From: Bryoerythrophyllum caledonicum | Taxonomy: Eukaryota; Streptophyta; Bryopsida; Pottiales; Pottiaceae | Assembly (NCBI GenBank): GCA_963971425.1 | Contig: OZ020517.1 | Coordinates: 12,092,501-12,156,500, forward strand | Length of the DNA: 64,000 bases | Direction: 5' to 3' | In this document: positions 11,922-23,355 of the stretch, one piece after another | Layout of the letters: each line of letters starts with the position of its first letter | Numbering within the stretch: position 1 is the stretch's first letter | The notes under the pieces: model-generated | What the model saw: the letters and a program-made list of their open reading frames with translations, nothing else | What the model was told of the DNA's origin: nothing | Database searches by the model: none | Translations under genes and position numbers: made by a program

Positions 11922-12126
11922 ATGCTATTTTGTGAGCGGTGAACAATGAGTGGTGAGGGGTGAGTAGAAACAAAATAAGAGAAAAATCATTAATTTGTAC
12001 TTTTCTTTTGAAAGTATGGAAGTATTACCTATTACTAAAGCATAAAGCCTAATATATAAATCCTAAATCCTAAATTTGATTGCTCAATGCTCACCGCTCA
12101 TCATTTATAGCCACAAGATAGCAATC
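11922..12126. mobile_element. ~205-bp MITE with TATCTTGTG ends, copy 1
   Basis: The ends GCTATTTTGTGAGCGGTGA and, inverted, CACAAGATAGC bracket an AT-rich centre with CCTAAATCCTAAA. The second copy at 15746-15953 has the same ends (GCTATCTTGTG ... CACAAGATAGC) and a centre of TTTAGGGTTT-like repeats. Terminal inverted repeats run about 35-40 bp with mismatches. No coding. Confidence 0.5.
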
Positions 12127-12129
12127 CTT

Positions 12130-15100
12130 TTCTGTACTCCACATTGGAAGCAATTTTGTCTTTTAAATTCTCTTACAAGGTAATGTGACACATTGACTTT
12201 GAGCAATGCCAAACATACATTTGGAATATTTCCTTTATTATTGGCCGTTGGCATTGTGGAAGTCTGAAACTCCCACTTAGTTGCCCCTATAAAAAAAAAT
12301 GGAGCTAAACTGTGATTTTTAGTCTTAGATAACCGGAAAAGTAGTTAGTATTACATAGAAGTAGGTTGTATAATAATTAGTGAAAGTCGGTGAATGCTTA
12401 ACTAGTTAATTAGTGTTCAAGTGGTGATAAAACCGGGCCTTTAAACTGCCAAACTTGTGCCCGGAAAGACCTAGAAAGAATGTTGGGGAGGATCTCCGAA
12501 ACAAACGTGCAAATCACCACTTAAGACTAAACTAACTAGTCAAAGTCTTGACCATCTAGATAGTATACTTAGTAGTGTTAGTTTTAATAGTAGTTGTTTA
12601 GGTTTTTATGTTTTTGTTGTAGAAGTTTAAGTCCCCATTTGGGAAAGTGGGCACATAATTTTATATGAGGAAAAAGAAAAAGAAAAAGAAAAAATATATA
12701 AAGAAAAATTTAAATTTTATAAACTAAAAAATCCATATCCGGGTATCAACTTGGGTATGACCCAAACCGGGTATCAACCCGGGTATGACCCAACCCGGGT
12801 AACCGGGTATTACCTGGGCAACGGCAACCCTTCTCCCCTCCAACACTCCCTCTACCTCCCCTCCCAGTTCTCCCTCCTTCCCCAATCCCCTCTCTAGATC
12901 ACTCCTCTCTCTGGACCCCTCTCTAATCCCCCCCTCTCAAATTTTTCCCTCTCTCTCCCTCTCTAATTTTTCTCTCTACCATCTCTTTTTTTCAAGGAGA
13001 TTTGGTTCTTCTTGGGAGTTGGGGTTTTAAAGCAACAAGGAGGTAGAAGAAGAAGAGGTAGAAGAAGAAGTTGGAGAAGGATGCTTTTCAAGGAGATTTC
13101 AAGGTGGTTGAAGGAGACTTTTTAAGAAGATTTCAAGGATGCTGAAGGTGGTGAAGGAAGGGTCGGAAGCTAGGGTTTTGGAGGAAAGTTGGTGACACCT
13201 ACGGTTTGAAGCATCAAACCTAGGGTTTGGTGGTGGAGGAGGCTTTTTGACAACGGTGGTGAAGATTCCTAGTCGTGGAGGTAGTGCAAGGAGGTTCACG
13301 GCCGCAACAAAAAGATTCAAGAGACAAGACCACGATTTGAAGGAGGTTGCGGATGCAATAAGGAGGTTTCAAGAAGTTGTGGAAAAGATGATTCTTGCCA
13401 AATATTGGATTTTTCTTGTTTGGGCAAACTTTCTTGTTTGTTAAATCTCTTCTCTCTTTTCTTCTACCGGGGCGACCTCCGGTTACCTCCTCTCCGGTTT
13501 AGAGAAAAGTCTATTGATAGACTCTATCTAGACCTTGCATGTCGTAAATTTTGATTTCTTGCACTTGTGAGTCTACCTTCATGTCTCTTTGTTTCTTTTC
13601 CGTTGTCCCGGCCTAGTGGCAAAAGTATTCTTTAACGACTTCTCCATTCTCCCCTCATCTCTAGGTCTTGTCTAATTTTTCTATCATTTTCCCGTTTTTC
13701 CAGTCGACCCCCTTCGATCTGCTTGTTTCGTAAGTCACCTCTTCGAAGTGGTCAATTGTGATGTTGTTTTGTTTGTCGTTTTACTAGATACGTGCGACAC
13801 TTATATCCACATTAGTCTAGTAAAATGTTTCAGAGAAAGTACACCGGTTGTCCGGTATACTTATGTTTTCCGGGCCGGACCGGAATTCGTGATAAGTGAT
13901 TGGTGTAAATACAAGGCACATCCCGAAGTAAGTCCATCCCGGATAACATGACTCCACCGGTAACACGGACGCTTTCCAAGATTGATCTGAACAAGTGGGA
14001 GGGGATTGCAAAAGGAGAATACTTTGAGGAAGGTGGTTGAGTTTTAAACTCAATCTTCTAGTCAATCCTTCCGTGGATCTACCAAAAGATAATTCCACTC
14101 TTCCGGATGGATCTTCCGATTGAGCCTTTGTTATATATTATGTGTTATTGTTGATTTATCCTATCCGTTGATGGGATGTTGTTAAAGTTGCTAGATTTAA
14201 ACACTAGGGTGAGAGTTGTAATGTCGATGGGGCCCCATTGCGCACCCGGTAACTACCACTTGAGTGATTTCCCCGGCTACTTACTTTTGTCAAGGAATGC
14301 TTTACCGGTCTCCGGTTTACCGGTCTATTGGTAATCCGATGGGGACTAGGGTGCCCTTGATTTTAGGATCTAGATGCCATTTTGTTCTTTTGTAGATCTT
14401 GTTTTGGAGGATAGCTATTGACTTTTGTGCACTCTCTAGATGCCATTTCCACCTGTTGGGGATCTTTTGGAGGATAGCTAGTAGCCTTTGTGTATTAAAG
14501 GAGCCTTGGGCTCTTGTGTTAAGTACTCTTTTTTTTGTTCCTTTGCTTATGTCTTGCCTTCATTGCTTGTGTCTAGAGTCTTTTGTTGAGCTTGTGTGAG
14601 TAGAGGTGGAGAGGGTTGAGTCCTCCTAGTGAGTCTTTTCTAGGATGTGCAAGGTTGTTGCGTGTTGAATGTTATGTGATTGAATGTGAGTAGAGGCTTC
14701 TAGAAGGAGTAGGATATCCAAGTTAGATGGTGGAGTAAGATCCGGGATCTATTCCAAACCCTTGACCGGTGAGACGAACAAGAGTTGCTTCTTGGATGGG
14801 ATCCGGGAAGCCCTCAACTATTTATGATAGCGCCCCTTAAGTGGAAAGTGTTTGGATTGGTGGGGAGGAGGGGTGATATCCCTTGTCTTGGTACACCGGG
14901 AGAGATCCCGGCTAAGCCTGAGTCCGGAGTATTATGGGATTTCTACCCTTGTAGTGGATGAGATCCATCGATCCATGTGGAAGGTTTTCTTGCTTATGTG
15001 AGTTACTTAGCATTAGACTATTGTGATTCTTGTATCTTCTTTCTTTGATTCATTGAGTGTGGTTGTAGTTGGAACCCGGTTTTGCGTTATCGGATTACCT

Positions 15101-15740
15101 GGACTAGTTTCCGGTAGATTGTGAAGTCCCGTTAACTAGCTGCAACCTTTTTAACTTTTTCAAGGTGTAGAGTTAGATTGTGGATATTGTGGCCTCTGGA
15201 CTGTGAGAACGGAGGGCAGTGACTTTCCGGGCATTGTAAAAACTTACCGGAAAACTACTCTGATGTTTAACACAGTTGAACTTAAACACTTGTGGTTACT
15301 TGTTATCGGTCACTAAGGAATCAGGGAAGCCATCCTCCGGGATGTGCTAAGGTATTAAGTGTGAAATGTTGTTAAGAATTAAAGAGTTTGATGCACAATA
15401 AAAATCCCTAGAAACGATTTGGTTAGGTCGGCTTGCTTAAGGTTAATTTTGGATAACTTTGAGAATTGCAAACCACTAGACTACAACAAGCGTCATGGGC
15501 CTTTGCTTGTGGTTGCCTTAATAGAACATTTCTTAGATTACATGCTCTGAATAGTTTTTAAAGTTTGATTTTGAAATAAAGGTAGAAAAAATATAAATAT
15601 TTTGAATAATGTAATAAATTAGATATATCAAATTACTATTAATTAACCTCTAGCTGTTTGTTACTTTGTTTTATTGTTAATAATATTAATTTTCATGAGT
15701 TCAATAAGGACAAAAGCTCAAACTTCTCAATGAGATTGCC
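12130..15740. other. CCGG-rich non-coding block of unknown nature
   Basis: From about 12.4 to 15.4 kb the words CCGG/ACCGG/CCGGT recur far more often than in the flanking AT-rich DNA (for instance clusters at 12745-12815 and 14290-14330). A CT-rich tract (12830-13000) and GAAGG-rich DNA (13040-13400) lie inside. Open frames are short and low-complexity. The uniform word use suggests one element, perhaps a non-autonomous LTR element without coding, but no LTR pair was found. Confidence 0.35.
13779..13825. other. Perfect 10-bp inverted repeat (hairpin)
   Basis: TTTTACTAGA (13779-13788) and TCTAGTAAAA (13816-13825) are perfect inverse complements around a 27-nt loop. Function unknown; it may be chance. 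Confidence 0.35.
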
Positions 15741-15745
15741 AGGAG

Positions 15746-15953
15746 GCTTGCTATCTTGTGAATAGTAAATGATGAGCATTGAGAAATCGAAGTTAGGATT
15801 TAGGGTTTAAGGTTTAGGAGTTAGGGTTTATATTTTAGATTTTATGGTTTAGTAACAAGTAACACTTTCATATTTTTCAAGATAATTATTTTATTTTATT
15901 TTGTTTTATCCACCGCTCAACGCTCATTGTTACCGCACACAAGATAGCCTGGC
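15746..15953. mobile_element. ~205-bp MITE with TATCTTGTG ends, copy 2
   Basis: Same family as 11922-12126: GCTATCTTGTGAATAG at the left, CACACAAGATAGCC at the right, TTTAGGGTTTAAGG-like sequence in the middle. Outer bases GCCAGG / CCTGGC may extend the inverted repeat. Confidence 0.5.
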
Positions 15954-16781
15954 TTAAATTGCAGGCACCAACATAGAATAGATCATTCATCATATCATTT
16001 AAAAAAAAATGTTGTAGGATTTGAATATAAGTTAAAAAATTATGTGAAATTAGTTCTTTAGACACCAAATTTTTGGAGGAGAGGAGTGTAGCATTTTGAA
16101 ACACTAGACAAAGACTAATATATACTTTACAAAGACTAATATATACTTTACAAATACTTTAATATTTCTAGTGGAAGGATTTTTTTATTACAAATCCATC
16201 CTTGTATTAAATGCAAATTCAAATGGTCAAAAAAGGATTTGTCCATCGTCTTAAAATAAAGAAAAGCAAGAAATGGAATGAAAAATCTAATTCTTAGGTA
16301 GATTTTATACTTTTTTTGTTACCTTGCCTATCAAACTGTAAAACCGTTGACTTGCTTGAAGCACATTATTTTTCTTTCATTTGTTTTAACAATCTCAAAG
16401 AATATTGTGACATTTACTTATGAACAAAATTTCAAAGGTAACAAAGAGGTCTAATTATAATACAATCTAACCTTGATAATATCACCCTTGTTACTATCAC
16501 AACTTGACATTATCACCCAAACCTTTAAAATCAAATTTTCTAGTTCAAAGTTTACTTGTAAATATCCCTATCACTCTCGATACTATCACTCTATCACTGT
16601 AGTGTATATGTGATACTAAGAAGAAGTGGATAGATTAAAAGAAAAGACAAATTGCAAAGACAAAAAAAGAATAATCTTTTTTTAAGAATCCCTAAGTCTT
16701 TTATTGTACTTGTGAATAAATGTGAGAATCTCTCTATTCATTGTTAGACTTTGGTCAAATCGTATGGAAGTGTATGGAATC

Positions 16782-17202
16782 TGTCAAGGACACAAAAATA
16801 ACCAACAAGAAAGTTTGGACTAGAAAAGAGTTGAAGGCAAGAAACTAAGAACTTGGATTAACAAAAGAGTACACGAACAACACCAAGAGAGGTGAGCTAG
16901 AGCTCCAAGAGATGCGTTGTCGAGACTGAAGAACTCTTCAGCCTCAAGTCCTCGACTCCTATATATACTTCTAGAACTAGGAAACTTCTAGAACTTCCAC
17001 TAACCATGAAGCTTCTAGAAACTTCCTTTTAGAAGATTCCGGAGACTTCTTTCTAGAAGGTTCCAGAGACTTCCTTCTAGAAGGTTCCAGAGACTTCCTT
17101 CTAGAATGTTTTAGAGACTTCTTTCTAGAATGTTCTAGAGACTTGTTTCTAGAAGGCTCTAGAAACTTGTCTCTAGAAGGTTCTAAGACTATGTCCCTAA
17201 CA
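16782..17202 (-). mobile_element. Solo LTR with HSE-like repeat array upstream of a TATA box
   Basis: The 421-bp unit starts TGTCAAGGAC and ends GTCCCTAACA, so its ends are imperfect inverse complements in TG...CA form. It is flanked by GAATC (16777-16781) and AAATC (17203-17207), a 5-bp target duplication with one mismatch. It interrupts a tandem repeat whose neighbouring unit shows the empty site. TATATATA lies at 16960-16967. On the minus strand the TTCTAGAA array sits directly upstream of this TATA box, which sets the proposed orientation. A lone LTR implies recombination between the two LTRs of a full element. Confidence 0.65.
16969..17190 (-). promoter_or_regulatory. 24-bp tandem repeats forming heat-shock-element-like sites
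   Basis: TTCTAGAA occurs at 16969, 16986, 17013, 17051, 17075, 17099, 17123 and 17147, the last five exactly 24 bp apart, with a variant at 17171. Several extend to the HSE form TTCnnGAAnnTTC (17013, 17051, 17075, 17123), and 17008-17025 is a four-module GAAnnTTCnnGAAnnTTC. HSF proteins bind such arrays. Heat responsiveness is inferred only. Confidence 0.5.
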
Positions 17203-17559
17203 AAATCTAAGGTGTTATTGTATGATTAGCCTACTAAACTATGATTTGGTGTAATGATTATGGATACGGTTTGTGCTCTTGAATTGGGAACACAAGGATA
17301 AGGTTTGTGCTATTGTGAATAACTGTGAGAATCTCTTTATTTATTGTTTGACTTTGGTCCAATCATATGGAAGTCTGTTAGATCTAAGGTGTTATTGTAT
17401 AATTAACCTCTTTAATTGTAATTTGGTATAGCAATTATGGACAAGGTTTGTGCTATTGTCGGTACATGTGATGATATCTTTATTTATTGTTTGACTTTGG
17501 TCAATCACCTAAAAATTTGTCAGATCTAAAGTGTTATTATGAAGAAGTACAATGTTGCA

Positions 17560-18900
17560 ACAACATGTTGTTATACTAAAGTTCAATAAAGCCCCGTTTC
17601 AACCATTGGTTTCACCAAAAATATCAGTGTGTATTTATTCTATATTTAATAAATTTAACATTGTCTCAAATGAAACCTTGACCATACGTAGAAGTTCTAC
17701 CACAATTTATACCATCACAAAATAAAGGTAAAAAGATGCACAATTCTTGTCTTTAGTCTTGGATAATAGAAAAGTTAAACTACACAAAAGCTTTTGTTTC
17801 AACCTTTATTTTTGTTTTTACTTATGTTTCTTAGTGGACCTTAAATTACTACGTTGTAAATAAATCCTATGAATGTGATAGTATCAAATATGTTAGACCT
17901 TGTTTATATCACAGATTTTAGTAAACCGGAGGATGTGATATTATCAAAATTAGACTCTAGAAGGAAAACTCAAATGAAAGAATTTGTTTTCAAGTACATT
18001 GATTATTTTTACAAATTTTTAAGTGTCATCTTTTGGTTGTTAGTTATCAGCTACTACAACTAAAAAATTGCTCAAAACATATTGAGACTTACTAACCTAT
18101 TGTTCAAAATACTAATATGCATTGGTATTCGAACATTACATAAATATTCTATTATAATGTGGATTATTTGTAATAGGTAATATATGAAACCATTAAATTT
18201 ACAAGTATACATTTTTCCATAACCAATTGCATAACAATAATTAAGTACAACATTTTTAAGGTTTATACAATTTATTTCTACATGGCATTAATAATATATA
18301 TTTTTCTCTGTTGTATAATTTTGAATCAATGTACCAAGTGATTAGATGTCATATACTATCAATTTGTTGGCTAGTGATTGGTGGATTGATCTTAGATCTT
18401 TTACAAATGAAGACAAAAAATTACTGAATTCCATAATTATTATTGAATTGGGAATGCACAATATTTTTGTCACATTCACACTCAATGTCCTTTATTAAAA
18501 GATATTGTAGAAAAGTGATTAGTAGGCCATACATATGAGTTCCATGTAGAAACTATGTAGTTATGCTACCCATCACCATGGTCTAGAATACATAAATGCC
18601 ATTATTAGATAGTATGAGCACAAATTCTCTAATACCCATCCAAAAGATAATCAAGTAAAAGTGATTAGGAGGTTGCTTGTCTCATTCTATGCAACAAACC
18701 TATAGCCCATGTAGTCAGCTCCCTCCCTTTACAACAACCTTGTTAGTTATAAGAGAGAAGATTTGTTCCAATCCAAGTTGTTCTGTTATGACGAGATTGT
18801 TGTTGTATCATATGCATCTATAAAGGGAGTTTTTGTGTAATAAAATAGTCTTCGTGCAAAATCTTTAAGACTTGTTCAAAGGACAATGAAAAAATCAATA
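17560..18900. other. AT-rich stretch, nothing recognised
   Basis: Strongly AT-rich with only short open frames (for example 17869-18063, unrecognised). No inverted ends, tandem structure or RNA gene was found. Confidence 0.4.
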
Positions 18901-19019
18901 AAACAAATACCTCTCTTATTTCTACATGGTAAACATGTCAGTTGTTATGACATGACATGAGTGGAAAGTCTATAAGACAAGGCCAAAAGACAACAAAACA
19001 AAAGTGATAAAAGGCCACC

Positions 19020-19430
19020 TGTCTTGTTTCTACGTGGCACGCATGTAAGCCGTTAGGAGGTGGTGTCTCTGCAAAATGTCTCATTTCTACGTGGCACTCA
19101 TGTAAGCTGTCCTAAGGTGGTGTCTGTGCAAAATGTCTTGTTTCTACGTGGCACTCATGTAAGCTGTCAGAAGGTGGTGTCTGTGCAAAATGTCTTGTTT
19201 CTACGTGGCACTCATGTAAGGCGTCAGGAGGTGGTGTCTGTGCAAAATGTCTTGTTTCTACGTGGCACGCATGTAAGGCATTAGCAGGTAGTGTCTGTGC
19301 AAAATGTCTTTTTCTACGTGGCACGCATGTAAGCGGTTAGGAGGTGGTGACTGCGCAATATGTCTTGTTTTTAAGTGGCACACATGTAAGCCGTTGGGAG
19401 GTGGTGTCTATGTAAAATCTTACAAATAAA
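19020..19430 (+). repeat. 57-bp tandem repeat array with a TACGTGGC core
   Basis: TACGTGGCA starts at 19031, 19088, 19145, 19202, 19259 and 19315 (spacing 57, 57, 57, 57, 56); a variant TAAGTGGCA follows at 19372. Each unit reads TTTCTACGTGGCAC, CATGTAAG, GGTGGTGTCTGTGCAAAATG. The open frames across it on both strands are by-products of a period divisible by three. ACGTGGC is the plant ABA-response (ABRE/G-box) core. Confidence 0.8.
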
Positions 19431-19435
19431 AAGAA

Positions 19436-19790
19436 AACAAGATATAAGTGACCAGCAAGCCACCTGTATTAATTCCATGTGGCAGACATGTAAGCCATTG
19501 TAAGGTGATTTGACGCTAGAACTTGTAAGACTTATTCAAAAGACAACAAGACACAAGTGACCAACAAGCCACCTAGAACTTGTAAGACTTATTCAGAAGA
19601 CAACAAGACACAAGTGACCAACAAGCCACCTAGAACTTGTAAGACTTATTCAGAAGACAACAAGACACAAGTGACCAACAAGCCACCTGTATTAATTCCA
19701 TGTGGCAGACATGTAAGCCATTGTAAGGTGATGTGATCCTAGAACTTGTAAGACTTATTCAAAAGACAAGCAAATCAACATGCCACATAT
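19436..19790 (+). repeat. Second 57-bp repeat array, related higher-order unit
   Basis: AGAACTTGTAAGACTTATTC recurs with 57-bp spacing (about 19519, 19576, 19633) and again near 19742. TCCATGTGGCAGACATGTAAG at about 19470 and 19698 links it to the neighbouring array. It looks like an amplified, diverged part of the same satellite. Confidence 0.7.
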
Positions 19791-19799
19791 TTTAGTCTT

Positions 19800-21890
19800 G
19801 TTTGGCAAACATCCAAGCTATGATAAAGTAGTTTGAGTACATAATATAAATATTAACATGAAAGACATCTAAACAAAATTAAGTGAGTAAGTCAACTACA
19901 ACTTTTTATGAGTAGATACTTATGCTATTACAATGTGGTTCTACTCCGACTATTTTCAGTTCCATTAAAAAGCGAATAAGATAAAGCTAATTATTAAACC
20001 ACCAACTTATGTCTATGAGGTCCCTCAGCAATTTAATTACCACAACTTTAGTTCAACATACAATTATAATTTGTCTTATCAGCCTTAAATTTTGTTGACT
20101 TTGACAACCAAGTAGAAAAAAAATAAACTCAATAGCTAATTTTATAGTAGAGATACTTAAGCCCACAAGTCTAAGTTTTTGAGTTTTGATGTTGAAAAAA
20201 ACACATTCATGTAACTTATAGAAGCAAAGAATGTGAAAGATTTGTAAAATTGACTAATATTTACTATTTAGAGGCTTAACACTATTAGTTGAAAGGAAAT
20301 ACTTTTGAAGGTAAGAACATTAAGTGATGTACACATATAATAATGATCTAGCAATGGTTATATGACTAGGTAAACTAAAATGACAATCAAGTATTATAAC
20401 TAACAAGTATTATAACACAATTTTAATACAGGCTTGTAGTTTTTGGTAGTTTCTTATTTATATAGCATTTATATTATAAATTCATATAGACCAAACATAT
20501 TGGAGTACAAATAACTATTTTTTTTTCCAAATATATCAACCTTAACCCCTAAAGGACCATTTGTATAAAATGATTTCTAAATATAAAATTTTGTATAAAA
20601 ATTCTTTTTGATGAGTATTTTCTTCGGTTGCTTCAATATCAAAAGGTAGACCGCGTTTAATACCCCTACACATTGCAAGAATGTTTTCCTTATCCAATAT
20701 CCCACCATTACTTGTAATTTTCACGTGATGATCCAACACAAGGTAGAACATAGGTCCATCATATATGCAATCTGTAGTAAAAAAATATGCCATTATTTTG
20801 AGTCAAAGTACGATGACCTTGTCCATGTACAATAGAAGTAAACTATATTGCAGATAATTAGTAATTATCAACACACAAGTATTAAACTAATCAAACTAAT
20901 TACAGTAGAATTAAAAATGAGCAGTCCACATGTGCAAGCGCAGTAATGACCCGGTAGTTACAAGTGTAAAGATCAAGTATTCATCATTGATAGATTTGAA
21001 TCAGCCGAACGTATTTATGAAGATAGGTCTAAAAACGCTCAGTACAATGAGTGGAAGGCACTAATCACATTTGGAGGTTGGAGGTTAGGATGTACGTGTG
21101 CTGAAATTAGGAGTTGGTCACGCTATACTGAATGACGCTCCAAAAATGGAGAAATGGCAAAAGGAAAAGAGCTGGTCACTCTATTTCGAGCCAGAAAGTA
21201 TATAAAAACTTAAATATAAATCCACGAAGGCATAGTGAAACCTGTTTATGGACCACGGCCACCCAACCCTGTCCGGGTTGTTGGAAAGGCCACTAATGTA
21301 ACTATTCACATTCCTAATAACCTCCGGAATCAGGGCTGTAAAAAAAACTATCACCAGCGTGGCAACGATTTCTGTTCTGCCGGCGCAAGAGGAATGTGCT
21401 CCATTTTAAATGCTTTTCCCTCCCAATGAATTCTTCAATAGCCTTCATGGTAACAATATCTCTTCCCATACTTGCCCAGCACACCACAGTGTCTTGCTAA
21501 AGGCTCCATCCCCCTTCATTGACTTGAGAAAATACCAAAAAAAATGAGCCTCAATTCCACTCCCATGTCCTTAACTTAAGGTTTTACCACCCTTGATATT
21601 TGGGTTATGTTCCTGACCACCCTTGACATGTGGGTTCTGTTGCACATCGCCCTTGACATTGGGTTCCTAATCTCTGACATGTTAATTATGTTCCTGACCC
21701 CCCTTGACATGTGGGTTATGCTAAACCCGGGCTGCTAAACCTAGGGTAGAATAACTCAAAACCCACCAAGTGACCTAAAACCCCCACCTTTGACTCCTTT
21801 CCTGGATTTCACATTGAGAATGTAGGGTGCCATTACACCACTTGCAAATCCATTGTTCAATTCATTGGAGGTTTTTGGTTCATCCTACCT
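19800..21890. other. AT-rich stretch with one isolated TTAA-family end
   Basis: No gene is recognised. TTAA plus CCCCTAAAGGACCA at 20542-20559 is a left terminus of the TTAA family, but no matching right end was found. A plus frame at 21235-21429 (64 codons, containing GPRPPNPVRVVGK) is unrecognised. Between 21.59 and 21.72 kb CCCTTGACATGTGGGTT recurs three or four times as a short decayed tandem repeat. Confidence 0.4.
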
Positions 21891-22480
21891 GAACGCAACC
21901 CCACTTCACAGAAATTACTGTACCTTGCAAATGCTCATCCTAGTAGAAGCTCATCTTGCTCCCCTCTAAATTCTCCTCGGAGGTGAACACAACCCCGCTT
22001 CACATAAATTACTGTAGCTTGCAAATGCTCGTCCTAGCAGAAGCCCTTCTTGCTACCCCTCTAAATGGGCTAGGGGGAATTGACCCCCTCGCTCGTCCTT
22101 ACTCGTGGGCGCCATGAGTTGGTGGGGCCAAACCTGGCCCCTATTTTGTTTTTGGATGAGGACCTATTTATAGCAAGAGAAGAACCCGTAGGTTAAACAA
22201 TAGCCGTAGGCCCCAAATTTGTCAAATTTTTTCCCAAAAAAAGCCTCTAGACCCCCCAAAATAAGAAGGCCAGAAAAATGACCCCATGCAATTAAGACGG
22301 GGCCCACCTCGGGTAAGGACGAGCAAGGGGGTCAATTCTCCCTAGCCCTTAAATGCTCCTCAGAGGTGAACGCAACCCCTCTATACAGAATTTACTGTAG
22401 CTTGCAAATGCTCATCCTACTAGAAGCTTATCTTGCTCCCCCTCTAAATTCTCCTCGGAGGTGCCTTGAAGCGCTTGCTG
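21890..22480. repeat. ~100-bp tandem repeats interrupted by a MITE
   Basis: Units begin GAACRCAACCCC(A/G)CTTCAC, then AATTACTGTA, TTGCAAATGCTC, CTAGYAGAAGC and end CTCCTCGGAGGTG. Three units start near 21893, 21985 and 22368. The second is split by the MITE at 22067-22348. Confidence 0.7.
22067..22348. mobile_element. 282-bp MITE with ~38-bp inverted ends and TAAAT duplication
   Basis: The left end GGGCTAGGGGGAATTGACCC and, further in, GCTCGTCCTTAC are mirrored at 22302-22348 (GTAAGGACGAGC ... CCCTAGCCC). TAAAT flanks both sides (22062-22066; 22350-22354), possibly 6 bp as YTAAAT. The surrounding tandem unit reads through cleanly when the element is removed. Non-coding. Confidence 0.8.
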
Positions 22481-22916
22481 TAGACGGCCCATAAATGGAC
22501 ATTAGGCGGTTTAACAGAAACAGAGGATGGGACGACGACCAACGTGAACCCCCCGGCATAGCAATGATCCTCCAGACTCCAGAGACATGATTAGGGGGCA
22601 ACCAGACATGATGCCCTCGTCTTGGGCTCCACGCTTGATGCCCTAAATCCCAGAGCAGGGACCAAACCAGGAGCTACGAACGAGGTCATGAGCTGAGTTC
22701 CCAGCTTTGAGGGAGGCGCTGGAGGAAAGGCGTAAACAGAAAGTATCAGTAGGCTGTCACGCCAGGCAGTGTGATAAATTAGCTCAAAACCATTAACTAA
22801 TAATAATTCCTTTCCGGAAACCACCGAAGTTTGCCTTTCCTTTCGTCCCCGTACCACTCACCCCAAGCTGCACTTTTCGGCTCCTCCACAAAGCTGCCGG
22901 TTTGTCCCCCAGAGGC

Positions 22917-23355
22917 AACATAAATACTCGCGGGCTCCGGGCACTACACATCCTCATTTGCACATGAGCTTTGGACTCCATCCTTCCTTGAGGAGAGTAG
23001 CGAGATTTCACACTTCCTTCCTTCATCAGCAGGTGCAGCCTTATCCATAACAGCCTTCGCCTTTTGTGAGTGTGCCTCTCTCCTGCCTCCGCCACATTGT
23101 GTTTCCTCGCTGGTCGGAGAGGTCTGTGCTCATGTGGTGGGTTGTGTTCAGGTGACGGGTGAGTTTTGAGTTTTCGGTATGAGTTTGAAGACGTACTTGG
23201 TGGAGAAAAGTTTGTTGCTTTTGGGCTATTTTGTGTGAGGCTCGGGGATTGTTCGGCGGCGGCGGAGGCGGCGACGAGGGGCTCGACGAGCTTGAAGGGG
23301 AGCGAGCCAGCGAGCCGGCGGTGTGGGAGGGAAGGGAGTGGGGCGGTGTTGTGCG
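22917..23355 (+). promoter_or_regulatory. Putative core promoter and 5' leader of the C2orf69-like gene
   Basis: A TATA-like CATAAATA (22919-22926) lies in a moderately GC-rich stretch about 430 bp before the proposed start codon, followed by CT-rich DNA typical of plant leaders. Upstream ATGs exist (for example near 23178). The transcription start is not defined; this is inference from position and composition. Confidence 0.3.

Larger units (their letters stand above)
16700..17550. repeat. ~145-bp tandem repeat, about 2.5 units, split by a solo LTR
   Basis: Units contain GAGAATCTCT(C/T)TATT, GACTTTGGTC, ATCTAAGGTGTTATT and GGTTTGTGCTATTG. The first unit is interrupted at ATGGAATC|ATCTAAGG by the element at 16782-17202; the second (about 17317-17460) preserves the uninterrupted order and so shows the empty site. 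Confidence 0.6.

Noticed and set aside
19060-19324. Repetitive 70-74-codon ORFs on both strands
   Set aside because: They are translations of the 57-bp tandem repeat (a period divisible by three keeps frames open), not genes.
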